Shown: positions 13,047 through 25,567 of the stretch, piece by piece
Layout: each line of letters opens with the position of its first letter
Position numbering within the stretch: position 1 is the stretch's first letter
Origin: Gadus chalcogrammus
Taxonomy: Eukaryota; Chordata; Actinopteri; Gadiformes; Gadidae
Direction of reading: 5' to 3'
Assembly (NCBI RefSeq): GCF_026213295.1
Contig: NC_079425.1
Coordinates: 28,308,739 to 28,372,738 of the forward strand
DNA: 64,000 nt
Notes under the pieces: generated by a model
Told to the model about the DNA's origin: nothing
The model's database searches: none
Seen by the model: the letters and a program-made list of their open reading frames with translations, nothing else
Made by a program: the position numbers and the translations under genes

Positions 13047-13150
13047 TAGCGGACTGAAGGGTTAGGGTTAGGGTTAGTCCTCACCCTAACCCTAACCCTT
13101 CAGTCCGCTAGGGTTAGGGTGAGGGTTAACCCTAACCCTAGCCCTAACCC
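13047..13150. repeat. Interstitial telomere-type repeats in a perfect hairpin
   Basis: Positions 13047-13074 and 13083-13110 are exact reverse complements (28-bp arms). Each arm has a unique part (tagcggactgaa) followed by three TTAGGG-type units, around an 8-nt loop. Further agggttagggtgagggtt and ccctaaccctagccc repeats continue to about 13150. The telomeric motif thus occurs in both orientations within 100 bp. Confidence 0.92.
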
Positions 13151-14843
13151 TGGCCTCATAAAGCCTCCTCAGGGGCCGGACGGGCCATCCAGATGTTGAA
13201 GGAAGATTCTCACGGCCACAAAAAGAACATCACAGCGCAGTCATCTGCTCTGCCGATAATCCAACCTTCTCAGTTTGATCAGAAATTCATTCTCAGAAGA
13301 GCTTCATTCTGCAGGGGCCAAGGGTCTAATTAAAAGCAGAATAACTGAAGTTTTTACATGCAAGCCGCATTAATGAGGTATCAGTGACATGGTTTGACTA
13401 CATCTGGCAAGCTGTTGAGCAGTGACCAGAGCCCTCCAGACTCAGAGTCCGACAGTATAAGATTCAACACGATTGCATCATGTAGGGGAGAACATTTTGG
13501 GGTGGTGGGGAGGGGACAGAGAATGGATCAGAAAGAGTCAATCTGACTCAAAGAGACATGGTGCTCATGACGAGAGGAGAGAAGTCAGCGTAGAGGAGGC
13601 AGAGAGTACGCGTGTGTCTGCTGAACAAAGCTCCAGATGTTCCTGAATGCAGCTAATCTGCATCAGAATAAGTGAGCAGGAAACTAATCAACTCCTACAG
13701 TTCTGCATGCACTCAGGCACCCACGCACTCAACCACACACGCAGGCACACACGCACACACTCAACCATGAATGCACACACTCAACCACGCACGTATGCAC
13801 GTTTGTCCCCTTCCCTCCCTCCCTCTCAATCTACCACCAATCATTTCATATGTATGGTTTATTCTCAGCTCAAGACTTCCCTCTCCTCCCCTCTTCAGCG
13901 GCAGTCTTCAGCCCATCTGCCCTTCTGTCCTTACTCAATCAACGGCTTACAGAGCGAATGCTGCTCATCTTCCCATAGATCAACTGAACGGGGGGGGAGG
14001 GGACGACTGCACTGGGCAGAAGAATTAAACTGAGTTCCAAGAGCCCATCGCCCTTTACCTGTCCTTAACCACAGCTGTCATTAGAAATGACCCAGCATGT
14101 CATAATTTATTCATAAAGGCCAACTGGACAAATACTTTCTGTATCATATTTTGATTTGGAGAACATAGAAATATCAGTAAAAAAATCACCTTAACCAAAA
14201 TCTGTTAAAATGATTCCCCTCATCAGGTCAGACTCACTACACCATCAAACACTTGAATCAGCTGCAGGTGTGCAGACCAAATGGAATTAAGTTCCATTCA
14301 ATATAAGAATGGACAGCAAGTACTGCCATGAAGTCATCAAAATGTAGCTGGGCCTGACCTGCTCTGGGGCAACCTCTGAAATCAGGTGATTTCATAGCAG
14401 AACGCTGATGAGACATTAAGCTGCATGGGGTTTATGTGAAGTCTATTGAGATTTGAATAATTACCGCTGTAATAAAACACAGTAGGGTGAAACGCTTTGG
14501 CTCACTATTTTAGTTCTTCATGTAAATTTATTATTTTGTGCGTCAAAAGCAACAGAGCTTTTTGTTGTGTTCAATAGTCTCATGTCTGTTGGTCCTGGTC
14601 TCAGAGGAACCTTCCAGAAGGGAGTTTGAATACCGTATACACAGTAGTACACAAACAGATCATATAATGTCATATCATGTATTATATCATTCACATCATT
14701 CCTAACTGCAGTGCTTGTAAATGCAATCAAGGTTCTGTCCTGAACAGATCGATTAGTGAGATAGAGGCAGAGAGCAGAGGAGCTCTGCTCTGTTCATTAC
14801 ATCTTCCCCTTTCTCTCTGGATTACTATCTGCATTATCTCTGA
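13151..14843. other. Intronic sequence, nothing recognised
   Basis: About 1.7 kb of mostly unique sequence. Short CA-rich patches occur near 13730-13800 and a G run near 13990. Open frames of 60-130 codons here have no domain and no credible splice sites. Confidence 0.4.
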
Positions 14844-15063
14844 GCCCATTATCTTTTACCCAAAGCGCCCTACAACCATTCATTGACACACCGACGGTGG
14901 ACTCGACCCCTCAGGGCAACCCCTTAGCCACTTGGAGCTGTCAGGGTGTGGCGTCCTGCTCAGGGACACCTTGAGACTCAGCTAAGAGGAGCCGGAGATC
15001 GAACTAGCAACCTTCCGGTTACCAGTCAACCCGCTCCACCTCCTGAGCTACTGTTGCCAGCCC
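14844..15063 (-). mobile_element. tRNA-derived SINE
   Basis: Read on the minus strand from 15063, the sequence begins with a tRNA-like head. An A-box-like tagctcaggaggtgg (15036-15050) is followed by a B-box-like agttcgatctc (14995-15005), then a body containing ctgagcaggacgcc and a tail with agggcgctttgggta. This is the layout of a common teleost tRNA-related SINE family. The family name is not certain to me. Confidence 0.8.
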
Positions 15064-16179
15064 ATCATTGCTAATGTGATGAACACCTCGGACACCATCA
15101 CTCTAATGCACCCTAAACACTGTGTGGTCGTAGCGTTAACCTGGGACATCTGGACCCATACACCGCCTTACCGTCACCAGTGGAACCCTACTGACCCTCA
15201 TGATACCTCCCCTGTCACATTGCTGGCTGTACGTTGGGTAACTACAGCTGACTCCGTTCTCTACTCTCCTATTGGACTCTTATGCTGTGTGCACTCGATG
15301 TGTTTGCTCCTTTCCTAATGTGTACTGCTGCTCAGTAAGGACCCTAAGGGGAATGAAGCTCATGTGTTCTCTTACACGTCATAGAGTCACAATGGCTGCT
15401 GAATGTTACGGCTCATCCCCCCAAGGCTCAAACAGGATCTTCACAGACCACCAACATCATCTCCATACTAAGCAAAGCCCCGAGCATCCTCAACATATGG
15501 ACCTCCAAACAAGGGCCAGCTTTCATCCCAGAATGAGCATCAACCTGCAGCCGCCCCGGGCCTCAGCCGGCCGGTCTCTGGTACGAACACTGGAGCCCAG
15601 CGGGGGAGAACACTGAGACTCACCTCAGAGGGTTCATCATGATACAGCTTCTGCTGTGAGGACTCTGCAGCACGCGGAATGGCCTCAGCCGCTCTGCAGC
15701 AAGCCTTCAGAAGCCCCCGACCTGGCCTTATGTGAACACAATATTCTGAACAACCCCTGAACATATTGATTCCAGGTTCCTGTGATGAGCCGGAGGCTGT
15801 GCTGAAGAACATTAATGTACAGAATGTAAGCACCATTCACGTTGAAAACGAGATCAGGAAACCTATGTAAAGGTTCATTTACACAAATCTAGATGAGGAT
15901 TTATCCCCAATAGTGCACTCCAGTCCTTTACTAACTAAACTATTTAGCCGCCATTTACTCCAAATGATGCCGCACTCGTTGCCATAACAACGTCAATGTT
16001 CTAAATTCTAACAAATTAATCGCATTTGCTTTCTGATTTTCACATTCATTTGTCTAGCGTACCACACGTATGCAAACCCAGATCGCATTGTCCCTGATTC
16101 GTCAAGAGCCAAGTCAAATCCTGAGTCTCCATTGTTCAGCAAACAGTGTATAGTCACTGTGTATGTAGACAGTTTTATG
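15064..16179. other. Intronic sequence, nothing recognised
   Basis: Unique-looking sequence. Open frames at 15272-15616 (plus) and 15540-15836 (minus) overlap each other, have no recognisable domain and do not align with ITFG1. Confidence 0.4.
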
Positions 16180-16316
16180 CATGTGTTAGTGGATGTGTTA
16201 GTGGATGTGTTAGTGGATGTGTAAGTAGATCTGTAAATTGGACGTGTAAGTGGATGTGAAAGTGGATGTGGATGTGTAAATTGCTCTGGATATGTAAGTG
16301 GATGTGGATGCGTAAG
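16180..16316. repeat. 12-bp minisatellite
   Basis: Degenerate copies of gtgttagtggat / gtgtaagtggat. Confidence 0.85.
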
Positions 16317-16539
16317 TGCATGCCAATTAGCAAGGAGGAGGGCCCATCAGAAGGCAGGAAGCAGATGCAGGTGAAGTGACCGGAGATGGGGCTGGCACGG
16401 AGCACGCTGACAGGAGAACAGGTGTTCTGAAGGAGCATCTGCTGCATCTGATTTGCCGCAGTGAGCGTATGGGAGCATATTTGAGAATGTGTGCGTGTTT
16501 GTGGGGGTTGTGTGCGGGGGGTGTGTGTGTATGCATGTG

Positions 16540-16647
<108 letters not shown>

Positions 16648-16703
16648 GCAGGAAGAACACAAAGTCACATTTGGCAGCTCCGCATTTTATGGAGATTATT
16701 CTC

Positions 16704-17839
16704 TTAAAGGAGACATACTATGGTGTTTTCCCAACACGTAAACATAGTATTTGAGTTCCAGAAAACATGTTTTTGAAGCTGAAAAAAAAATCACGTACCA
16801 CTATTCCTCTCTATTTCAGTCCCTTCAGACTGAAATAGAGAGCCCCTTCACCAGCTGTTTCTGGTGTCTGTAGCTTTAATGCAAATGAGCTGCTGCCCAT
16901 TGACCAATGAGCTGTCAGACTGAACCGCAGCATGGAGGAGAAGTGTTTGCGGACACCTGGAGCCTCTTTAATAGGTCCATGCCTGGAGCTCTATATCTAT
17001 ATATTATAATATAATAAAATAATAATATTATATACAGGTATTTATATAATATTATATCTAATATCAAGGGCAAAAGCTATTTGCGCCTTGGATGATATTA
17101 TGAATCATAAAGACTGTGTAAGACGTCTCTGGTACTTCCAGTGGGGGATATCTCGGCCATGGTTGAGAAGAATTCGGGGAAAGGAACTTTGGCCTTGACT
17201 CTCTGAAGTCCATGAACCGCGACATGGAGGAGAAAGGGATTGTACTCAGGGAGCTGAGCAGCCGGACTGCCGCTGAGCTCACCACGCCAGAGCTGCCAGC
17301 TTCGGCGACAGTTCAGCTCCCGGAGTACACCCGCCGGAGCAGCCGGAAAGCTTCAGCGGCAGCTCAGCTCCCGGAGTACACCGCCGGAGCTGCCAGACTG
17401 CCAGCTTCGGCGGGGGGTAGCTTGGCGGTAGTCTGGCAGCTCAGCTCCGGGAGTACAATCCCTTCCTCCTCCATGTCTCCTCCTCCGGACTGCCGACTGC
17501 AGTCCGGCAGCTCTGGTTGGGGGAGCTCGGCGGCAGTCCGGCAGAGAAAGGGATTGTACTCCCGGAGCTGAGCTGCCAGGCTGCCGCCGAGTTCCCCCCG
17601 GCGGAGCTGTTCGTCCTCTAGTCGCCAAAATCGTAGCTATGCTCTGATTTGAGGGGAGTGGGAAGTGGGAGGTAATATTCAAGTGTGCCCCCGTCCTACG
17701 TAGGAGGGGGCGCCGAAACTGACTCGCTTGTTTGGTAACTGTAGGCGGGATACTTTCAGAAATGCATATCTCACTAAAATAATCATGAACAGACCCAAAT
17801 CCCAGGAAAAGTGTTGTTTTCATAATATGTCCCCCTTAA
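16704..17839 (+). mobile_element. TTAA-flanked Kolobok/T2-like element
   Basis: The left end ttaaaggagacatactatgg and right end cataatatgtcccccttaa are inverted repeats bounded by TTAA. The left end fits the TTAAAGGRR consensus described for T2 MITEs. The interior shares blocks with the elements at 5680-8357 and 50202-51743: ctgtagctttaatgcaaatg, atggttgagaag and catggaggagaaagggattg. Proline/glycine-rich 'agctcagctcccggagtac' units are tandemly repeated at about 17280-17580, so overlapping frames there are repeat artefacts. No transposase. Confidence 0.8.
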
Positions 17840-17902
17840 GAGGCTGCAAACATATATTATATTCATTTACATATATCCATATCATATATATATATATATA
17901 TA

Positions 17903-17930
17903 TATACCTATGGAAAAATATATATTTTTC

Positions 17931-17940
<10 letters not shown>
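17903..17940. repeat. 38-bp perfect palindrome at Tc1 5' edge
   Basis: Arms tatacctatggaaaaata and tatttttccataggtata flank a central ta with no mismatch. The right arm contains the cataggtatacctca sequence that in Tc1 elements lies well inside the left end. The palindrome therefore appears to have replaced the original terminus. Confidence 0.93.
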
Positions 17941-19280
<1,340 letters not shown>

Positions 19281-19734
19281 TAGGGCTGTCAAACGATTAA
19301 AATATTTAATCGTGATTAATCGCATTAATGTCATAGTTAACTCAGATTAATCGCAAATCTTTTTTCTATGCTAAATATCCCTTGATATCTTTGTCCCATT
19401 AATTGTTCTCATTTTAATGCTCTTATCGACATGGAGAAGTGCATCAGCTTGCTTTGTGCTAATGTTTTTTTATTGATAGCAACATTGGCATATACTGATC
19501 AAAGCAGGAAGATACAAAAAAAAGCCTATAGTGCAATTAAACGATGAAAGTACAAACATACTGCCTCGATCATGGCAGTCAGGCTACTGCTTCTTTGTTT
19601 TGAGCCAAAGAAAAAAAATATATGTATTATTTTTTTCAAATATGAATTTGCGTTAATCGCGCGTTAAAAAAATTAACGTCGTTAAAATTGGTTTGCGTTA
19701 ACGCCGTTAATAGCGCGTTTAACTGACAGCCCTA
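19281..19734. mobile_element. hAT-like MITE, 454 bp
   Basis: Starts tagggctgtcaaacgatta and ends actgacagcccta, giving inverted termini inside a (TA)n tract. Subterminal sequences are rich in taatcgcgattaat motifs. A second, inverted and interrupted copy is at 22501-24915. The 8-bp duplication cannot be resolved because the flanks are TA repeats. Non-coding. Confidence 0.85.
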
Positions 19735-19836
19735 ATATATATATATATATATATATATATGTATACACACACACACATATATACACACATAAATATATAT
19801 ATATACACATACATACATACATATACTGTATATATA
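19735..19836. repeat. (TA)n / (CA)n tract
   Basis: Continuation of the TA-rich microsatellite on the far side of the 454-bp MITE. Confidence 0.9.
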
Positions 19837-20320
19837 CAGAGATGGGTAGTAAATGCGCTACATTTACTCCGTTACAAATACTTGAGTAACTTTCTGGATA
19901 AATTGTAATTTTATTGGAACATACTTTTACTTGAGTATATATTTGAAGAAAGAACGGTACTTTTACGCCGTTCCATTTGGCTACAACGGTCGTTACTTTC
20001 TTTTTTTATATATTTTTTTTTATTGCGTGCAAGATCTATTTCTCTCCTTGAGGGACGTCTTCAACCAACATTTCACGTGACCATTTTAACCAATAAAAAA
20101 CAGACAAAATGATTTTGCCAATCGATTTTGCCACTTGAGTCACATGACAAGTGTCGTCATGTGGCTCAACAGTGTCGCACACTTTTTTTAATGGCTCAGG
20201 TTCCGCGTCAAAGTAGTGTCCGTGGCGTGCTATGTTGCTATGACACAGGAGCAGAACACGCAGATTTTAGCGACTATCTGGGTTAGTCGAGAAAATGGAA
20301 GAAACCGCTGATTCTGAAAC
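19837..20320 (+). mobile_element. 5' part of a fish hAT-like element
   Basis: Begins cagagatgggtagtaaatgc, followed by ttactccgttacaaatacttgagtaac-type sequence (19866 onward). This is a terminus seen widely in fish hAT elements that start with a gatgggtagtaa block. The matching right terminus is not present, so only the left part survives, and its end at about 20320 is approximate. Confidence 0.55.
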
Positions 20321-21789
20321 TGTAAGAGACAAACAAAACCTCTCACACAGTAACAATCAAACAAACTCACACACACAGCCAATCAGACATCCTCTCAAAT
20401 CACACAAACTCACACACTAACACACAATCACAATCACAGAGACACTGTTCTTCTTTGACACATATTTCCTGTTCTCCCTATACTCACTTTGCATGCCCTG
20501 AGTCGGGGTGTGTGAGAGTCTGAGTGTTCTCTTTTTCCAGCCTCCGTAGTTTCATACGTTAATGGAGTTTGCCAGCAGGTTTTGATATGTATTCTATTTC
20601 AAGTTTTTGTATTTTATATTTTTTGCACAACACAACCCGGATCATTTTGTCAGGGCCTATGACATATTGTAACCTAGGAATTGGTTTAAAAATGTTTATG
20701 TGCAAAATAATTGCAATAGTGCATTGGTTTAAATTCATATAATTTTGGATAAAGGGGTCCGAGCAGCGAAGCTGCTTGGTCCCCTAATTCTGTAAAAGTC
20801 ATACTGCAGACTATACCGTAAATCGAAAACTCTTTTATTTTCAGGTATGGTCACCAATAACCCCCACTACCCATAAACCCAAATTTGGTACTGCACCCAA
20901 AGGTTGCGCTATTGTAAACAATCATGAATTAGGTTTATTTCTCCTCACCAGATTGACCTGGACTCAAAATTCTTTCAAAAATATTAATCAATAGAATCAG
21001 ATGCATCTATAAAACCCTTACTTTCCCCACAATTTCATATTAAAGCCAAACATGATAAAAAGATTCACAGGCTACAAAAATAATCAAAAAATCACCAAAA
21101 TCGCCAAATAAAATCTGAGACCAAGCCTCACAAAAACCATAAAACAGAATATGTTTTATTTAGCTCCATTTGAGAAATATTGGCCAATAAAGTTGGAGCA
21201 GTTAGCCCATCTCTCTTCTCTGACCATTTTGTTATTGTATAAAAAACATACAAATATTATTAGGTGGATACCAATATCCCCCACTACCCATAAACCCAAA
21301 TTGTGGTACTGCACCCAAAGTGGCGCTATTTAAAAAAATTATGAACTAGCCTTATTTCTCCTTACTAGATTAACCTGGACTAAAAATTCTTTCATCATAT
21401 TAATCTCTAAAATCAGATGCATCTTTTTCACCCTGGTCTTCTGCTCTAAAAATGTTTACTTTTCCCACAATTTCATAGAAAAGCCCATCGTCCACAGTAT
21501 CAACCCATTTTGCCTGTATGACTATTTAGTTATTGTACCATACGGCTATCATTAGGTGGATACCATTAACAGTGCAAATTTTCAGATCTGTACAATTTTA
21601 AGAAAGCCCTTCATTCTCTTGTGAAATGTGTGCTTGGAGTGTTCTTGATGTTGTGAGTTTATCAATAGACATACTCACCATGTGAATGAGGCTTAATGCA
21701 GTTCAGGAATGTCAGTGGCTCAACAGGATAATGCCTTCTACTGGTGAACCTTAGGTTGAGATCTCGAATATATATATATATATATATAT
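20321..21789. repeat. Region with 0.2-kb direct repeats and a 36-bp hairpin
   Basis: Blocks at about 20847-21075 and 21263-21489 are diverged direct repeats, both containing cccccactacccataaaccc, then ctgcacccaaag, then cccacaatttcat. A hairpin aggggtccgagcagc / gctgcttggtcccct lies at about 20754-20786. These are probably fragments of an interspersed repeat I cannot name. The rest of the interval (20321-20750, 21490-21789) shows nothing recognised. Confidence 0.6.
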
Positions 21790-22494
21790 TAGTGGTGGGC
21801 ATAGATTTTTTTTTTTAATCTAGATTAAAATGGCAAACGGCTGAAAAAAAATGGCAAATCTGTTTGTTTACCTTGACAGCGGTCAATTATACTGGGCAAT
21901 GGTGATTTATCAAATATAATTCACAGCCGGAAGTTGTGAAGTGCCCATGCAACTGAACGGAGCATAAACAAAAATAATTGGATGCTGAACGTTGGGAAGG
22001 CCCATGCAAGTGAATGGAGCAGTCTACAGCATTGAGAAGAGCCGTGTAATAATCCATAATAATGTAAGGTTTAGAAGTTAAATATTTGAAAGTTGTAGAA
22101 TAAATTAATATAATTTATATTGAAGTTAATTTGCTAGAAATGTACTTAAAATTTTTAGTCAGTTAATCATTTACATATTTATGTTACACAATTATTACAT
22201 ATTTACATGTTTAACACAGTCAGGATATTCTGTTGAATCTGCCTCTCTGATTCCCTCACGTTTACCTCAGTCTAAATTCTAGCTTCTGATTTGTTAGTTC
22301 AGTCACGTGATGGGTCCGAACGAGGAAGTGTTTGAAAATAGATTAACGGCGATATTTTTTTTATCGCGCGAGGAAGTGTTTGAAAATAGAACGAGGAAGT
22401 GTTTGAAAATAGATTAACTGCGATATTTTTTTTATCGCGCGATAAAAGTTTTGCGTTAACGCAGCCGTTAGCGCCGATAACGGCCCACCACTAA
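21790..22494. mobile_element. hAT-like MITE with tagtggtgggc ends
   Basis: The left end tagtggtgggc and right end gcccaccacta are exact 11-bp inverted repeats sitting in (TA)n sequence. The interior includes a block (about 21873-22050) homologous to 1980-2106. It also includes a local duplication of cgaggaagtgtttgaaaat (three copies, 22322-22412). No coding frame. Confidence 0.82.
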
Positions 22495-22716
22495 TATATA
22501 TGCTGTCAGTTAAATGCGTTATTAACGGCGTCAACGCAAACCAATCTTAACGGCGTTCATTTTTTTATCGTGCGATTAACGCAATTCTACGGAACCCGTA
22601 AAGGGTTCCGTAGAATTCCGTAGAAAAATTAAAGTTTCTCGTGAGAACGAGAAAGTATCTGGTGCGCACGAGAAGGTATCTCATGAGCACGGGGAAATAT
22701 CGTGCGCATATCACTG

Positions 22717-22800
<84 letters not shown>

Positions 22801-22948
22801 GTCAGCGAGTTAGCTGGACGAGCGAGGAGAGCGAGCGATAGCGTGCGTGTCAGTCTAGTGAAGTAATGAACGAGTCCGGTTGTGTGTAAGAATAAAGTAC
22901 CCAGCCTGTCAAGAATCTGTGGCCGCTTCATTCCATCATATTCCGACC

Positions 22949-23836
22949 TAGGGGTGTACGGTATAAACGGTGCTGAAGGTATACCGGTGTGAATTTGCGC
23001 TACGGTATGGATTTTGACGTTACCTCGGGACCGGTGTGACCGGTAGACAATGTTGTGTGTAACGCGTCACAAAGTAAGTAATGCGTTAATACATTTCCCT
23101 AACTACTTTTTCATGTAAAAAGTAAAGTTACGAGCAACTACTGAAAATATGGTAACGAAACATAGTTCCTTTTTCAATTCGGCACCACGTGACTTTTCCC
23201 AGGGAAAGATTGCCAGCGATACTGCCTTCTCAGGCAGTATGCTATTGCGCAAGTACGCAGGTGCGCAGCAAGCGCTCCTGCGTGCTTGCGCAATAGTCCC
23301 TTCATGAGCTCTCATTCCACAACGTACGAGACAGACGCTGGTAGCGTGAAGCCGTCTCTGCAATCAGACATTGCTTCCGCAGGCATTTTGAAAGCCAGTC
23401 CTTACAAAATGCCAGTGGTGGAACGAGATGACAAACGTTGTCACTGTTTACCTGTCTAAGGAAATGGTTCCCTTTCAAAATGTCGATAGAAAGGGCTTTA
23501 AAGAGATGGTCAAAACACTCGATCCCAGGTACGCGTTACATGCCCGCACACAATTCAGCCAAATTGAGATGCCAAAACTATACGGCAAGGTCCGCAAGCA
23601 AGTGGAGAAACAAATCCATACTATTAAACGTTAGTGTTTTTCAGAGATGGAAGTAACTTGAGAAAAGATTTTAAAAAATATTATGCGGTTTTGCTGCCTT
23701 TCCAGTATTTTACCCGTTCAGAGGCATTTATATCGAAATTAGAAGATAAAATTAACATACCGTGATATAATACCATTACCGTCTATTCCTCAAATCATAC
23801 CGTGACATACATTTTAGTCCATACCGTACAGCCCTT
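22949..23836 (+). mobile_element. hAT element, 888 bp, internally deleted
   Basis: Termini taggggtgtacggtat and ataccgtacagccctt are inverted repeats (14 of 16). The 8-bp duplication ttccgacc is perfect (22941-22948 and 23837-23844). The uninterrupted target, ttccgacctataagcag, exists at about 6462 and confirms the insertion. A short transposase remnant is inside. Confidence 0.92.
23428..23634 (+). pseudogene. hAT transposase fragment (ZBED-like)
   Basis: A 68-codon open segment reads TVYLSKEMVPFQNVDRKGF, then KEMVKTLDPRY and KLYGKVRKQVEKQI. This is the conserved region of ZBED-type hAT transposases, which typically have (I/F)xKDxxPxxxVxxxGFxxMxxxLxPRYxxPSR. Only this part of the protein remains in the 888-bp element. 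The BED finger and the C-terminal dimerisation domain are missing, so it is non-functional. Confidence 0.8.
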
Positions 23837-24915
23837 TTCCGACCTATAAGCAGACTCACTGTCGGTCATGGTGATGGGTGATGCCACCGAGAGAGCATCC
23901 GTCCTGGAGGGAACGTATCACCTGTGCTCCTCGGTCAGGGAGCCGACAGGAGGAAAGATGTAACTAACCATCTCGTAGTTGGAGGCGGAGCGCAAGAGAG
24001 TATACGTGATCCAATAATTTGAGATAAAAATAAAGTACATTAATTTGAATGATTTTAGCTTGTGTGTGATTTATCGCTGGCACGGGCACACACAAGATAA
24101 AATCATTAAAATGAATGTGCTATATTTTTATCTCGCACTATTGGAGCGCGTATACTCTTTTGCCTCCAACTACGAGATGGTTAGTGTGCCTTATAGGTCG
24201 GAATATGGTCGGAATGAAGCGGCCACCGATTCTTGACAGGATGGGTACTTTATTCCATGGGCGTAAGTTTGGTCTCAGCTTTGGTAGGGACACTTCACAG
24301 ACGTTACCCCAAATCACTAGACTGCATCATGCTGAACAATCAATACTTTATTAAAATAAAATCGAGATTTACATGTGCACTTATTCACATTTAAAGTACA
24401 CACACACACACACACACACACAGCCAGTGATATGCGTATGATACTTTCTCGTGCGCATGAGATACTTTCTCGTGCGCGCGAGATACTTTCACGTGCTCAT
24501 GAGAAACGTTTACTTTACTTACTTCATGTCCCTTTACGGGTTCCGTACAATTCTTTTATTAAAAAAGGCTGGCTCAAAACAAAGAAGCAGTAGCCTGACT
24601 GCTATGTTCAAGGCAGTATGTTGGTATATTCATCGTTTAATTGCACTATAGGCTTTTTTTTTATATCGTCCTGTTTTGATCAGTATATGCCAATGTTGTT
24701 ATCAATAAAAAAACATTTGCACAAGGCAAGCCAATGCACTTCTCCATGTTGATAAGAGCATTAAAATGAGAACAATTAATGGGACAAAGAAATCAAGGGA
24801 TATTTAGCATAGAAAAAACATTTGTGATTAATCGCGATTGTTCGCGATTAATCGTGAGTAAACTATGACATTAATGCGATTAATCAAAATAAAATATTTT
24901 AATCGCTTGACAGCA

Positions 24916-24918
24916 TAA

Positions 24919-24982
<64 letters not shown>
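24916..24982. repeat. (AT)n microsatellite, retrotransposon target
   Basis: Pure AT repeat. The same repeat resumes at 30141 after the Gmr1-like element, so the element inserted into it. The target duplication (about 4-5 bp, atat) cannot be resolved exactly. Confidence 0.95.
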
Positions 24983-24985
<3 letters not shown>

Positions 24986-25493
24986 GGCAACCCGGCCCCG
25001 ACACGGCAGGCCTGGAAGCCCAGAGGGCAGGTAATACGTGCTGTCTACCACCCTTTTCCCCCAGAGGGCGCCAAGGGTCGCTTTGAGAAGGTCCCACTCA
25101 ACGCCAACAGGAGACACCTGTGTACCAGGCCAATCAGACCCAGGTGAGGGCTATAAAAGAGAAGCTGAGAGGTAGTCTGGAACAGGAGGTACGTGACCCA
25201 TGTGGGAGCAGAGAGCGGAGCGAGATTCCCTACCCGGATGGACCTTTGGCCCGGGACCCGGTCTAGAGAAGACCACAGGAGACCACGGAAGGAATACCTC
25301 ACCTGGATACCGGGACAGCGCGTGAGACACGGCCACAGCATCCCCAGTGGCTCACGGAGCCCAGACTCTTTAGTTTGTTATAGTTTGCATTGACGGGTGA
25401 TTCCCCTTTTTTTCCGTTGTTGGGACTTAATAAACGTGCCTTGTTGGCAGTTTGAGAATCCGAGACTCTTGTTCCTTGAGCCGGGTCACCACA
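24983..25493 (+). repeat. 5' LTR, 511 bp
   Basis: Starts TG and ends CA (tgtggcaaccc ... gtcaccaca). It contains a TATA box (tataaaag, 25152-25159) and a polyadenylation signal aataaa (25429-25434) followed by gtgccttgttgg, consistent with U3-R-U5 structure. A tggtggagaatgc sequence at 25496-25508, two bases after the LTR, is the likely tRNA primer-binding site. The tRNA is not identified. Confidence 0.95.
25152..25159 (+). promoter_or_regulatory. LTR TATA box
   Basis: tataaaag within the LTR, about 275 bp upstream of the aataaa signal. The same motif is at the equivalent place in the 3' LTR (29799-29806). Confidence 0.75.
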
Positions 25494-25567
25494 TATGGTG
25501 GAGAATGCAGGCAATCCGACCACGCAACAGTTTTTCCTGCAATTTTTTTCGGGACCACCCGCCCCGA

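Larger units (their letters stand above)
22589..24546. mobile_element. Foldback/hAT-like element with long inverted arms
   Basis: The ends acggaacccgtaaag and ctttacgggttccgt are perfect inverted repeats, flanked by gcaattct / acaattct (7 of 8 bases). The inverted similarity extends inward: repeated gagaaagtatct blocks and a (TG)n array at 22720-22799 mirror agatactttctc blocks and a (CA)n array at 24399-24421. Two more arm segments are also mirrored: 23964-24060 with 24090-24182, and 22872-22948 with 24184-24262. The left arm is interrupted by a hAT element at 22949-23836. Confidence 0.83.
22501..24915. mobile_element. Second copy of the 454-bp hAT-like MITE, inverted and interrupted
   Basis: Segments 22501-22588 and 24547-24915 together match the reverse complement of 19281-19734: gctgtcagttaaatgcg at one end, ttaatcgcttgacagc at the other, and tcaaaacaaagaagcagtag inside. 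The outermost bases of both termini have decayed. A 1958-bp foldback element is inserted between the two parts. Confidence 0.85.

Noticed and set aside
25045..25393. Open frames inside the LTR, duplicated at 29692-30040
   Set aside because: Identical shadows in both LTRs with no protein similarity; they reflect LTR sequence identity, not genes.
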